This document shows, piece by piece, positions 25,083 through 33,300 of a stretch of DNA of 64,000 nucleotides. Below the pieces are notes generated by a model. It did not search any database. It had not been told where the DNA came from and saw nothing but the letters and a program-made list of their open reading frames with translations. The DNA comes from CAYRGY01 sp964424075. Its GTDB lineage: Bacteria > Patescibacteriota > Gracilibacteria > UBA1369. Both the position numbers and the translations under genes were made by a program. Numbering within the stretch: position 1 is the first letter of the stretch; every line of letters begins with the position of its first letter. The stretch spans positions 62,001 through 126,000 of the forward strand of contig CAYRGY010000002.1 of the NCBI GenBank assembly GCA_964424075.1, in the 5' to 3' direction.

Positions 25083-25500
25083 TATCGATGAAACTTTAGA
25101 TGCAGCAATGAAAGAAGAATGCTGCAGTTTAAAACCAGCACGAAAGGGTTGTTGTGGGGGTGCATGCAATTGTGTTTGTTATAGTGACTACGATCCAGTG
25201 ATGAGTAAACGTGAATATTTGCAACATTTAAATAATGTACTGGATCCGGAAACCGGAATTGGTATTGTGGATATGGGGCTGATTTATAATATTAACGAAT
25301 TGCCTGAGGGTATGGTCGATGTAACTATGACATTGACGTCAGTGACCTGCCCCATGGGTCCGCAAATAACAGCGGAAATTGATGAATCCTTGCGTGAACT
25401 ATCACATGTTAAAAACACCGCAATTGAAATTGTTTGGGAACCTGCTTGGAATCAGGATATGATGAATCCCGAAGTTAAAGCTATGCTATTCGGAAACTAA
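25072..25500 (+). CDS. sufT: SufT-like MIP18/DUF59 protein with Cys-rich N-terminus
   Basis: 142 residues. The C-terminal about 95 residues are a DUF59/MIP18 domain (NVLDPETGIGIVDMGLIYNI, VTMTLTSVTCPMGPQI, VWEPAWNQDMM), as in SufT and in eukaryotic CIA factor MIP18, used for Fe-S maturation. The Cys in VTCPMG is kept. Before it are about 40 extra residues with nine cysteines (EECCSLKPARKGCCGGACNC), perhaps a metal or cluster site; most SufT proteins lack this. Last gene of the operon, overlapping sufU. Confidence 0.88.
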   Translation: MQHDIDETLDAAMKEECCSLKPARKGCCGGACNCVCYSDYDPVMSKREYLQHLNNVLDPETGIGIVDMGLIYNINELPEGMVDVTMTLTSVTCPMGPQITAEIDESLRELSHVKNTAIEIVWEPAWNQDMMNPEVKAMLFGN

Positions 25501-25519
25501 TAATTTATACCAATATTTT

Positions 25520-26293
25520 ATGATAAATTTAGCCGCGCATTCAGAACAAAGAGTTGGAATATTCATCGATACGCAAAATCTATATCATTCGGCTAAGACT
25601 AAGCATCGTGCCAATGTTAATTATGTAGAGTTGATTGAGGCTGCTGTCAGTGAGCGCAGTTTGATTAGAGCTTTCGCCTATGTCATCAAGTCTTCGGAAA
25701 CAACTGAAGAGAAGTTTTTTGATGCACTTGAAGATATTGGAATTGAAATTAGGATTAAGGATTTGCAGATTTTTCATACTGGAGTGAAAAAGGCTGATTG
25801 GGATGTGGGAATTGCCGTGGATATGATCAGAATGAGTGATAAATTAGACACCATTGTCCTGGCATCAGGTGACGGAGATTTTTTGGAAGTAATTCGTTAT
25901 TGTCAGTCCAAGGGCGTGCGGGTGGAAGTTATGGCATTTGAAAAGACCACTAATGCCGCCATTATTGATGAAGCAGATTATTTTGTTGATTTAGGAGGTT
26001 CCAATGGTAAATATCTACTAAAAGGAGGCCGGAAATACTCTCGCTCGACCCCAAAAAAGCAAACTCATCAGGAAATCTATTCTCCCAATAACCTGCCGGC
26101 CTATGTTAGAGCCAATAAAGTAAATGATGATATTGATGAAAGCATTTACGGAACTAAGGGAGGCTCCAGAAAAGTGAAACCAGTTGTCGGATTACCCGGT
26201 AGTCAAAAAAAAATCTATATAGCGCGGAACAATAATCAAACGGATGATCGCAATATTGAGAATGCATTTGGCAACCCGCGCGAAAAGTTGTAA
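25520..26293 (+). CDS. NYN-domain (LabA/DUF88) putative ribonuclease
   Basis: 257 residues. PIN-like NYN domain in residues 1-160: VGIFIDTQNLYHSAK with the first Asp and Asn, KKADWDVGIAVDMIRM, and TIVLASGDGDFLEVIRYCQS with the acidic pair. Family members cut RNA. The C-terminal 90 residues are basic, polar and probably disordered (KGGRKYSRSTPKKQTH), possibly RNA-binding. It follows sufT by 19 bp in the same direction and could be co-transcribed, but function in Fe-S assembly is not implied. Confidence 0.85.
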   Translation: MINLAAHSEQRVGIFIDTQNLYHSAKTKHRANVNYVELIEAAVSERSLIRAFAYVIKSSETTEEKFFDALEDIGIEIRIKDLQIFHTGVKKADWDVGIAVDMIRMSDKLDTIVLASGDGDFLEVIRYCQSKGVRVEVMAFEKTTNAAIIDEADYFVDLGGSNGKYLLKGGRKYSRSTPKKQTHQEIYSPNNLPAYVRANKVNDDIDESIYGTKGGSRKVKPVVGLPGSQKKIYIARNNNQTDDRNIENAFGNPREKL

Positions 26294-26354
26294 TTTTTTT
26301 CTAATGAAGCTTATATTGGTCGATTATTAACCAATATTATGGATATGTGCCCTC

Positions 26355-26462
26355 CTGAATATAACTTCCACAAAGCCAGTGAATCCAAAAATTGCCGACC
26401 TGCATGAAGAAATTGAAGCGGCCTTGACTAATGACGAATTTAGTCCTACTATCCGGTCTTAA
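26355..26462 (+). CDS. Possible small ORF without ATG
   Basis: A frame with coding-like composition reads ITSTKPVNPKIADLHEEIEA and ends ALTNDEFSPTIRS at TAA 26460. Only a CTG (26355) is available as start. It may be a real peptide of about 35 residues or the 3' end of a lost gene. Confidence 0.22.
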   Translation: MNITSTKPVNPKIADLHEEIEAALTNDEFSPTIRS

Positions 26463-26473
26463 TTTTTTGACAG

Positions 26474-27745
26474 ATGGCAAAAATTTTAACTGCAAATCAC
26501 AGACCTGATCAGGAGGGTCGAGTTCTTTATGGACATGACCGGGTGCTTGATATTCCAATTTGGATGACAGAATTGGAACTGGAAATCATTGAACATCCAC
26601 ACTTTCAGAGACTGAAGGGCGTTTCCCATGCTGGGACTTTTATTAAACGAAGTAGTCATTCCAGATATGAACACAGTATTGGTGTTTATGCAATTATTGC
26701 CAACTTATTTCCGTCACTTGATATCAGGGATAAAACTATGAGAGCAGCAGCTCTTTTGCATGATATTGGGCATACAGCCTACTCACACTCCTTGGAGTCA
26801 GCGGTCAAAAAGCATCATGAAATGACTCGAGGTACCGCACAAGGAGGAATTAAGCATCATGAAATGAAAGCGATTAGTTTGATTTCCAATACGGATGAAG
26901 GTGGTTTGGGCAGTGTTTTACTGAAACATGGACTAGATCCGCAAATGATTGTCGATATTGCGACAGTGCAAATACCTTCACCTTTGAAAGGCTTCAAAAA
27001 GGGCGAAGAGTTGGGTGCTGATCATTTAGACTCCTATCTTCGGGACACTGTGTATGCGGTGGAAAACGGTCTTACGACAGGCAATTTATCTAAAATGCTT
27101 AAAGAAAATCGTAAAATAATTGAAAGCCTTAATTTAAGAAATCGCGACACTCGAACCAGTCTTGATATAAGTGAAAAGCCAATCACAGACTTAGTGATAA
27201 ATACAAATTTAAAAGTAGCAGCATCTTTGGTAAGTCGGGAGCGAACTCAACACGAAATAATTTATGATGATCGGGGCATTGCCATGGATTTTGCCTCATC
27301 TGCACTATTCTTTCTGGCTATTACCAGAGGCATTATTAAACCGGCAGATTTCTTTAAGGCTGATGCGGAAATTGAAAGAAAGCTAACAGAAGTTTCTCAT
27401 CGGACCAGACATAAAATCATTCATGAACTGGGAGATTTGGTGTTTGGAGCAATTCAAGAAAATGATACTAGTAGATTTGAAGTTCAAAAAGAAAGTACTG
27501 CTCCAAATTATAAATTAAAAAGTGTTTATGATTATGTGCCGTTAGTAAAGGGAGTACCGTTTACTGCCTTGAAGGATAACGTTAATCAGCAAAAGCGTGA
27601 AAAAATATTGCAGGCAGAGAAGGATCTGAAATGGATGAGGTCTCGTAAAGGTAAATATCAAGTTTTGCTGGATGTTTCACCAGATGTTTTGCCGGAATTA
27701 GATATTTTCAATTTGCCCGCGCCAGGAGGAAAGCCCACCGGATAG
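26474..27745 (+). CDS. HD-superfamily hydrolase, SAMHD1/YdhJ-like (COG1078)
   Basis: 423 residues. The dNTPase-like HD domain is clear: HPHFQRLKGVSHAGTFIKRS, SRYEHSIGVYAI (first His), AALLHDIGHTAYSHSLE (HD pair with the following His) and ADHLDSYLRDTVYAV (last Asp). Related proteins split dNTPs or other nucleotides; the substrate is unknown here. The C-terminal 100 residues are charged with no domain assigned. Its 3' end overlaps the minus-strand rhodanese gene by 48 bp. Confidence 0.85.
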   Translation: MAKILTANHRPDQEGRVLYGHDRVLDIPIWMTELELEIIEHPHFQRLKGVSHAGTFIKRSSHSRYEHSIGVYAIIANLFPSLDIRDKTMRAAALLHDIGHTAYSHSLESAVKKHHEMTRGTAQGGIKHHEMKAISLISNTDEGGLGSVLLKHGLDPQMIVDIATVQIPSPLKGFKKGEELGADHLDSYLRDTVYAVENGLTTGNLSKMLKENRKIIESLNLRNRDTRTSLDISEKPITDLVINTNLKVAASLVSRERTQHEIIYDDRGIAMDFASSALFFLAITRGIIKPADFFKADAEIERKLTEVSHRTRHKIIHELGDLVFGAIQENDTSRFEVQKESTAPNYKLKSVYDYVPLVKGVPFTALKDNVNQQKREKILQAEKDLKWMRSRKGKYQVLLDVSPDVLPELDIFNLPAPGGKPTG

Positions 27746-27997
27746 GACGTCGGCTATATAACCTTGTTTTATCAAATATTCTTCAGCAATACTGCTTCTA
27801 TTGCCGTAATTGCAATAAGTGATAATTTGGGAATCTTTTGGCAATTCTGCAAGCCTTTTTTCCAGAGTATCTATAGGTATATTTATAGCCCCAGGGATAT
27901 GTTTTTGCTGATATTCATAAGGAGAACGCACGTCCACTAAGGTGAATGGGCTGTCGGGTCGATCATATTTTTCCAGGATTTGGGCTTGATCTATCAA
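27698..27997 (-). CDS. Single-domain rhodanese
   Basis: 99 residues. Rhodanese fold with VDVRSPYEYQQKHIPGAINI and active Cys in ITYCNYGNRSSIAEE, then GLSSWRG. Sulfur-transfer or thiol-redox role. The active loop is CNYGNRS rather than the common C-x-x-G-x-R, still close. Overlaps convergently the HD gene. Divergent from the peroxiredoxin gene at 28048. Confidence 0.9.
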   Translation of the reverse strand: MIDQAQILEKYDRPDSPFTLVDVRSPYEYQQKHIPGAINIPIDTLEKRLAELPKDSQIITYCNYGNRSSIAEEYLIKQGYIADVLSGGLSSWRGQIENI

Positions 27998-28014
27998 TTG
28001 CTAATAAATATTAT
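27986..28014 (+). promoter_or_regulatory. Promoter of the peroxiredoxin gene
   Basis: TTGATC (27986-27991), 17-bp spacer, TATTAT (28009-28014), inside the intergenic region toward the divergent rhodanese. Confidence 0.45.
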
Positions 28015-28047
28015 AGTCTATTCCAGTAAAACTTAACCAAAAAGCGT

Positions 28048-28569
28048 ATGTTTTTACAAGTAGGAAAACCAGCACCGGATTTTAACATGGAAACCGTATT
28101 TGAAGGTCAGATTACCAAAACTTCTTTAGCAGATCTGAAAGGAAAATGGGTAGTGCTATTCTTTTATCCATTGGATTTTACCTTTGTTTGCCCAACTGAG
28201 ATTATCGAAATGAGTGAAAAAATGGAAGAATTCGGTAAATTGGGTTGCACAGTTCTGGGAGGAAGTACCGACAGTATTTATTCTCACCAAGCTTGGCTCA
28301 AAGATTTGGGAGAATTGAATTATCCTCTTTTCTCAGACATGAGCAGAGAAGTATCCAGAGATTATGGAGTTCTGATCGAAGAAAAAGGACACTCACTTCG
28401 AGGAACTTTTGTGATCGATCCTGATGGAAATCTGCGATACCAGCTTGTTCACGATTTAACAGTGGGTAGAAGCGCGGATGAGCTGCTGCGGGTAGTTGCT
28501 TCATTGCAGACCGGAGAACTTTGTCCAGCTTCTTGGAAGAAAGGTGAAAAAACTTTAGGCAAAGAATAA
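28048..28569 (+). CDS. ahpC: Alkyl hydroperoxide reductase C/2-Cys peroxiredoxin
   Basis: 173 residues. Reduces hydrogen peroxide and alkyl peroxides. Peroxidatic Cys in DFTFVCPTEIIEMS and resolving Cys in GELCPASWKKGE near the C-terminus, a typical 2-Cys enzyme. Also LRGTFVIDPDGNLR. It would be reduced by a thioredoxin-like partner; thioredoxin reductase follows. TTAACCA lies 8 nt before the ATG. Closed by the terminator at 28581. Confidence 0.96.
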   Translation: MFLQVGKPAPDFNMETVFEGQITKTSLADLKGKWVVLFFYPLDFTFVCPTEIIEMSEKMEEFGKLGCTVLGGSTDSIYSHQAWLKDLGELNYPLFSDMSREVSRDYGVLIEEKGHSLRGTFVIDPDGNLRYQLVHDLTVGRSADELLRVVASLQTGELCPASWKKGEKTLGKE

Positions 28570-28580
28570 TGCCGGACTGG

Positions 28581-28610
28581 AAAAGCACTGTCATTGTGGC
28601 AGTGCTTTTT
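28581..28610 (+). terminator. Intrinsic terminator
   Basis: AAGCACTG (28583-28590) pairs with CAGTGCTT (28600-28607), followed by TTTTT. Confidence 0.85.
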
Positions 28611-28644
28611 GTATTATAAAATCATGACAAATTAACAAATATAT

Positions 28645-29565
28645 ATGGAGACTTTTGACTTTTTAATAGTAGGAGCTGGCTGTGCTGGAGCCAGTGGAGG
28701 GATGTATGCTTCCAGAATGAATTTAAAAACAGTGATGCTTGCTGAGATGCCGGGGGGGTTAATCACAACTACTCATTTGGTGGAAAATTGGCCGGGCATA
28801 AAGTCAATTTCTGGACCTGATCTGGCACAACAATTAGTTGACCATGCTACTTCTTTCGGAGTGGAAATGAAGGGTGAAAAAGTAAAGGAAATTGAGCGTG
28901 CGGAAAATGAGCCGGAGAGTAAAAAAGCCGGTTTTATTGTTAAGACAGCCTCTAATCAATATCGAGCCAAAACCGTGCTAATTGCAACTGGCTCTGATCA
29001 TAGGCATTTGGATGTGCCTGGTGAAAAAGAATTTGCTAATAAAGGAGTATCCTATTGTGCACTTTGTGATGGAGCTTTTTATAAAGAGAAAATTGTCTGC
29101 GTTGTGGGCGGTAGCGATTCTGCAGCTAAAGAGGCCTTGCTTTTAAGCGAGCACGCTAAAAAAGTATATATATTCGCCAGATCGACTTTGCATCCTGAAC
29201 CGGTTAATGGGGACAGAGTGGATAATGCTAATAATATTGAGGTACGGGAAGGTGCTCAGGTTGAAAAAATTGAAGGAAAGGAAAAGGTTGAAAGTGTTAC
29301 ATTAAAAAGTGGAGAGAAAATCGACATGGATGGTGTTTTTATTGCTATCGGCCAAATTCCCAATACAGACCTGGTCAAATCGTTGGGAGTTGAATTAAAT
29401 GAGAAAAATGAAATCAAGATAAATCGAAACTCGGAAACTAATATTCCCGGATTGTACGCAGCCGGCGATGTGACTGATACTAAATTTAAGCAGGCTATTA
29501 CAGGTTCTGCTGAAGCAGTTACAGCATCCTACTGGGCATATGAGTATATTCAAAAGACTTACTAG
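28645..29565 (+). CDS. trxB: Thioredoxin reductase
   Basis: 306 residues. FAD-binding DFLIVGAGCAGASGGMYASR at the N-terminus, redox-active Cys pair in SYCALCDGAFYKEK, NAD(P)H-binding VVGGSDSAAKEALLL and the late AAGDVTDTKFKQAITGS. Supplies electrons to thioredoxin and thereby to the peroxiredoxin upstream. The first Gly box reads GAGCAG (GxGxxG/A). No thioredoxin gene in the window. TTAACAA 6 nt before the ATG; convergent with pepA by a 4-bp overlap. Confidence 0.95.
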   Translation: METFDFLIVGAGCAGASGGMYASRMNLKTVMLAEMPGGLITTTHLVENWPGIKSISGPDLAQQLVDHATSFGVEMKGEKVKEIERAENEPESKKAGFIVKTASNQYRAKTVLIATGSDHRHLDVPGEKEFANKGVSYCALCDGAFYKEKIVCVVGGSDSAAKEALLLSEHAKKVYIFARSTLHPEPVNGDRVDNANNIEVREGAQVEKIEGKEKVESVTLKSGEKIDMDGVFIAIGQIPNTDLVKSLGVELNEKNEIKINRNSETNIPGLYAAGDVTDTKFKQAITGSAEAVTASYWAYEYIQKTY

Positions 29566-31028
29566 GCAGCGAGATTTTCCAGTAATCTGATTAAAAGCCG
29601 TACGCCATATCCAGAGGCCGACCCCTCTAATTCACAGTCTTTGGGTCGGTCTGATTTGGATACTCCGGCAATATCAAGGTGAATCCACTTGGTATCTTCC
29701 ACAAATTCCCTAATAAAGGCGGCAGCAGTAGAGGCGCCCGCATAACGACCGGCTCCAAGATTTTTCAAATCTGAAAAAACTCCTTTAATTTGCTTGGAGT
29801 GATCCTCATGAATCGGCAACTCCCAAACTTCTTCATCGGTTTCGGAAGCGGCTTTAGCAACGGCAGCTTTGAGCTCGTTGTCATTACCGAACATGCCCGC
29901 ATATTCAAAGCCTAAGGCGATCATGCAAGCTCCGGTCAAAGTGGCCAAGTCAATTATCGCTTCCGGCTTGTATTGCTTGATGGTATAGCTGATGGCGTCT
30001 ATTAGAATGAGTCGGCCTTCAGCATCGGTATTGGCTACTTCAACGGTTTTCCCGGCATAAGTAGTTACGATATCATTAGGTTTTTGCGCTTTGGCATCGA
30101 TAGCGTTGTCAGTCAAAGGAATTGCAGCTACCACATTCTTTTTGATGCCGAGCGATTGTAAAAGCATAAAGACACCCAAAACAACCGATGCTCCAGCCAT
30201 ATCCATTTTCATCCAATCGATACCGTTACCAGACTTAAGATTCAATCCCCCAGTGTCAAAAGTTACCCCTTTTCCGACTAAGGCAATCGGCTTTTCATTG
30301 CGCCCATTGGGCATATACTCCAATAAGACCATTTTAGCTCCAATTTCAGAACCAAGATTAACACCCAGCAAGGCTCCCATCCCCAATTTTTCCATTTGTC
30401 GTCGCTCAAGAATGCGAACTTTATATTTATTCTTGCGGGCTATTTTTTTGGATAGTTCGGTAAAATAATTAATATTAATGTAATTGTGAGGTCCATTGAC
30501 CAAGTCCCGAACTTCATTTACTTTTTCGCCAATCAGAGTGCCTTTATCCAGTAGCTGCTTTTTAGCTTTATCCAGCTCGCCGATGAAAGTCACTTTTTTA
30601 ATGATTTTGTCCATTTCTTCTTGGCGGTCTTTTCCGGTCTTATATATTCCTAAGCGATAATTTGCTAAAGCTATGCCTTCGGAGATTTCCTGCAAATAAG
30701 CATGCATCGATGTTGGCAAATATACATTCAATTCATGTAGGTCTTTGGTTCGGATTTGTTTAACAGCTTTTGCATATGCTTTGCGGATCAGAGCGGGGGT
30801 TATTGCTTTTTTATCTCCCAAAGCTACGACAAAAGTGAGATCGGGAACCTTTGGATCAGAATTGTAATTCCAAATCAAATCACCATACTCTGTTTTAAAA
30901 CTCCCCTCTTTGATGCGGTCTTTAAGCCAGCCTTGAATGTAATCGGGGAGATTTTTGAGATCATCAAAAACCGGCACTAACACTATTCCTTTATTTAATT
31001 CCAATTTCTTTTTATATGATATTTGCAT
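29562..31028 (-). CDS. pepA: Leucyl aminopeptidase (M17)
   Basis: 488 residues. Dinuclear-metal peptidase. Signatures VGKGVTFDTGGLNLKSG (metal-binding), MDMAGASVVLG and ANTDAEGRLILIDAI, the M17 hallmark. Typical N-terminal macro-like domain precedes them. Removes N-terminal amino acids from peptides in the cytosol. Three bp separate it from the upstream Nudix gene, so the two probably form an operon. Confidence 0.95.
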   Translation of the reverse strand: MQISYKKKLELNKGIVLVPVFDDLKNLPDYIQGWLKDRIKEGSFKTEYGDLIWNYNSDPKVPDLTFVVALGDKKAITPALIRKAYAKAVKQIRTKDLHELNVYLPTSMHAYLQEISEGIALANYRLGIYKTGKDRQEEMDKIIKKVTFIGELDKAKKQLLDKGTLIGEKVNEVRDLVNGPHNYININYFTELSKKIARKNKYKVRILERRQMEKLGMGALLGVNLGSEIGAKMVLLEYMPNGRNEKPIALVGKGVTFDTGGLNLKSGNGIDWMKMDMAGASVVLGVFMLLQSLGIKKNVVAAIPLTDNAIDAKAQKPNDIVTTYAGKTVEVANTDAEGRLILIDAISYTIKQYKPEAIIDLATLTGACMIALGFEYAGMFGNDNELKAAVAKAASETDEEVWELPIHEDHSKQIKGVFSDLKNLGAGRYAGASTAAAFIREFVEDTKWIHLDIAGVSKSDRPKDCELEGSASGYGVRLLIRLLENLAA

Positions 31029-31031
31029 GTG

Positions 31032-31445
31032 TTAATTAATTAAATATTTTTCTGCATTGACTAGTATACTTCTGGCATTGGGAAACGTAACTTTCAAAAC
31101 CGCTTGTTCATAAGGAAGCCAAATATAATCAAGGTGTTCATGAGAAATTGTAACATCTTTTTCTGAAGTTTCAGCCAGAAAAAAGGTTACTTTCTTCTCT
31201 ATCAGATAGGGGCCCCGATGAAATTGATAAGTTAGATGTTTCTCAAAGTCATCAAAAATATTGATTTGGGTAATTCCTGTTTCTTCGTGTAACTCCCTTT
31301 TGGCAGCGGTTAGTTCATCTTCTCCGGCTTCGAGATGTCCTTTGGGAAAATCGTAATGTCCTCCCTTATAATGTAGCAGCAAATATTCTCTTGATTCCTG
31401 ATCTGAACGAAATAAAATAAAGCCTGCTGAATACTCTTTTTCCAT
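31032..31445 (-). CDS. Nudix hydrolase (Ap4A-hydrolase-like)
   Basis: 137 residues. Nudix box GHLEAGEDELTAAKRELHEE followed by TGI, complete with all catalytic Glu. It begins EYSAGFILFRSD, as in bis(5'-nucleosyl)-tetraphosphatase proteins, and carries a late HLDYIWLPYEQA. Substrate likely diadenosine tetraphosphate or damaged nucleotides (inference from family). First gene of the pair with pepA. Confidence 0.88.
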   Translation of the reverse strand: MEKEYSAGFILFRSDQESREYLLLHYKGGHYDFPKGHLEAGEDELTAAKRELHEETGITQINIFDDFEKHLTYQFHRGPYLIEKKVTFFLAETSEKDVTISHEHLDYIWLPYEQAVLKVTFPNARSILVNAEKYLIN

Positions 31446-31504
31446 GGTTCTAAATAAAATCTGTTAGTTATCATATCCGTTTTTACAAAGATCTCCAAAC
31501 TAAA

Positions 31505-32380
31505 ATGACTCAATTAACAGGTAAAGAAAGGCTTTCTACACTTGTCAAGAAATGGCCGCAAATTAATAAGGTTATGACTGAATTGGCAATAGAAAATTGC
31601 TTGAGTGAGTCTATTGAAAATGCAGCGAAAAAGAATGGTATACCGATTATGATTGCCTTGAATTCTATTGCTCAATCCATAGGGGCAGAGGTGATTTGGA
31701 AGCAAGAAAAACAGGCCAATTTGAAGGAGGTTAAAAAGATTTTAGGTTTTTATAGCGGCAAAGGCGGCGTAGGTAAAACCACTTGTGCTGTCGGGTTTGC
31801 ATTGAAAGCTGCTAAAATGGGTTACAAAGTAGGTTTGATGGATTTGGATATAGATTGTCCCAATGTACTGAAACTAATGGGGGCCAAGGGGCGACATCAT
31901 GCATCAGACAAGGGGCTAATTGAGCCGCTTCAAGTTGAAGGTGTGAAGGTGATTTCCATGGCTGCTATTGTGGAGAATGAGACTGAACCTGTTTTGTGGC
32001 GCGGCCCGATTTTGGCAAAAGCTGTACAGCAACTTTTAAATGAGAGTTATTGGGGTAAGCTGGATGTTTTAGTCATAGATTTTCCTCCCGGAACAAGTGA
32101 CATTCCTCTAACTGCAATGCATCAATTGCAAAAACTACAAATGGTGATGGTCACAACCCCTCAGGAACTAAGCATTTTGGATACCCAAAAATCAATTGCC
32201 ATGTGTAGATCAATGAATGTGCCGGTAATTGGTGTGATAGAAAACATGACTGGCGAGCTTTTTGGGCAAAGGGGCAGTAAAAACTTTGACTTAAAATTTT
32301 ACAGCTCAATAGCAATGTCCAATAATAGCTTGAATGAGGGCTCAAATGCTTTTGAGAAATTGGCTAAAATAGCACTTTAG
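31505..32380 (+). CDS. Mrp/NBP35-like P-loop ATPase with DUF1858-like domain
   Basis: 291 residues. Residues about 10-70 resemble the DUF1858 helical domain (LVKKWPQINKVMTELAIENC). Then a deviant Walker A FYSGKGGVGKTTCAVG, LMDLDIDCPNVLKLMG, VLVIDFPPGTSDIPLT and VTTPQELSILD, all typical of Mrp-type Fe-S cluster carriers. However, the C-terminal CxxC that binds the shared cluster is absent (the region reads NMTGELFGQRGSKNFD). It may handle something else, or bind a cluster elsewhere. Single gene. Confidence 0.85.
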   Translation: MTQLTGKERLSTLVKKWPQINKVMTELAIENCLSESIENAAKKNGIPIMIALNSIAQSIGAEVIWKQEKQANLKEVKKILGFYSGKGGVGKTTCAVGFALKAAKMGYKVGLMDLDIDCPNVLKLMGAKGRHHASDKGLIEPLQVEGVKVISMAAIVENETEPVLWRGPILAKAVQQLLNESYWGKLDVLVIDFPPGTSDIPLTAMHQLQKLQMVMVTTPQELSILDTQKSIAMCRSMNVPVIGVIENMTGELFGQRGSKNFDLKFYSSIAMSNNSLNEGSNAFEKLAKIAL

Positions 32381-32425
32381 CTTGAATATCTTCTGTGCTA
32401 AAATTTTCCCATGTAACCTATGCAT

Positions 32426-32578
32426 ATGCCACGTGAATCATTAGGAAAAACTCAGCGTCGCTTTGGAATCAGAGTTTTAGTACTGCTGATTATTGTAGCT
32501 TTGGCTTTCAGTGGCTGGTATTTATATGACAGATATTCCAGCAATGATGAGATAGCAATTGAAGTAACGGATAATTAG
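32426..32578 (+). CDS. Small single-pass membrane protein
   Basis: 50 residues: basic start MPRESLGKTQRRFG, one transmembrane helix VLVLLIIVALAFSGWYLY, then an acidic tail of about 15 residues. An in-frame ATG two codons upstream (32420) is an alternative. Its stop overlaps the stop of rnc on the other strand. Function unknown. Confidence 0.55.
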   Translation: MPRESLGKTQRRFGIRVLVLLIIVALAFSGWYLYDRYSSNDEIAIEVTDN

Positions 32579-33300
32579 ACCTGCTCACTTGGTAATTGGA
32601 TATTTTCCCATTTTTTAACTTTAAGAGCGTTCTTTGCGGCGTCCAATTCTGCTTTTTGTTTGCTACTACCTTTACCTTCAGCAATTTTTTGCTTTTCGAT
32701 ATATGCAGCCATGGTGAAAACTTTTTGATGATCAGGCCCCTCTTCACTAACCATGGAATATTCTGGTGTTATACCTAATAATTCCTGAGCAATTTCCTGA
32801 AAGCGGGATTTGGGATCGATATGGGCACCCTGATCCAGAATATCGCTGAGTCTGACCCAGATAAATTTACTAATGAAGGCCTTTGCTTTTAAATATCCCC
32901 TATCTAAAAAAATAGCACCAATCAAGGCTTCCAAAACATTGGCTAAAATATAATTTTTGGTCCTTCCACCTGACCTTTCTTCACCTTTACTGAGATATAA
33001 ATAAAGCCCCAAATCAAGTTCCTTGGATATTTCAGCTAAGTGCTTCCCTTGAACCAAAGCTGCTCTCCAAGCTGTCAGAGCCCCCTCATTTTGTTGGGGA
33101 AATTTTTTGAACAAGAATTCTGTAATACTTAGTTCCAGGACGGCATCTCCCAGGAATTCCAATCTCTCATTGTGCTCAGGACGCTTGTTCTGATGCTCAT
33201 TGAGATAAGATTTATGAACAAAAGCAGTATCAAGAAGCTCCAAATTCTTAAATTCAATACTAATGGCTTTTTGTAGTTGCTGATAACGCTGCTTTAGCAT
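32575..33300 (-). CDS. rnc: Ribonuclease III
   Basis: 241 residues. Cuts double-stranded RNA in rRNA and mRNA processing. RNase III signature ERLEFLGDAVLELSITEF (residues 42-59), second catalytic Glu in NVLEALIGAIFLDRGY, and a dsRNA-binding domain at the C-terminus (DPKSRFQEIAQELLG ... GKGSSKQKAELDAAKNAL). Overlaps nusB by 1 bp (start/stop). Last gene of the minus-strand run yceD-rpmF-nusB-rnc. Confidence 0.97.
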   Translation of the reverse strand: MLKQRYQQLQKAISIEFKNLELLDTAFVHKSYLNEHQNKRPEHNERLEFLGDAVLELSITEFLFKKFPQQNEGALTAWRAALVQGKHLAEISKELDLGLYLYLSKGEERSGGRTKNYILANVLEALIGAIFLDRGYLKAKAFISKFIWVRLSDILDQGAHIDPKSRFQEIAQELLGITPEYSMVSEEGPDHQKVFTMAAYIEKQKIAEGKGSSKQKAELDAAKNALKVKKWENIQLPSEQV

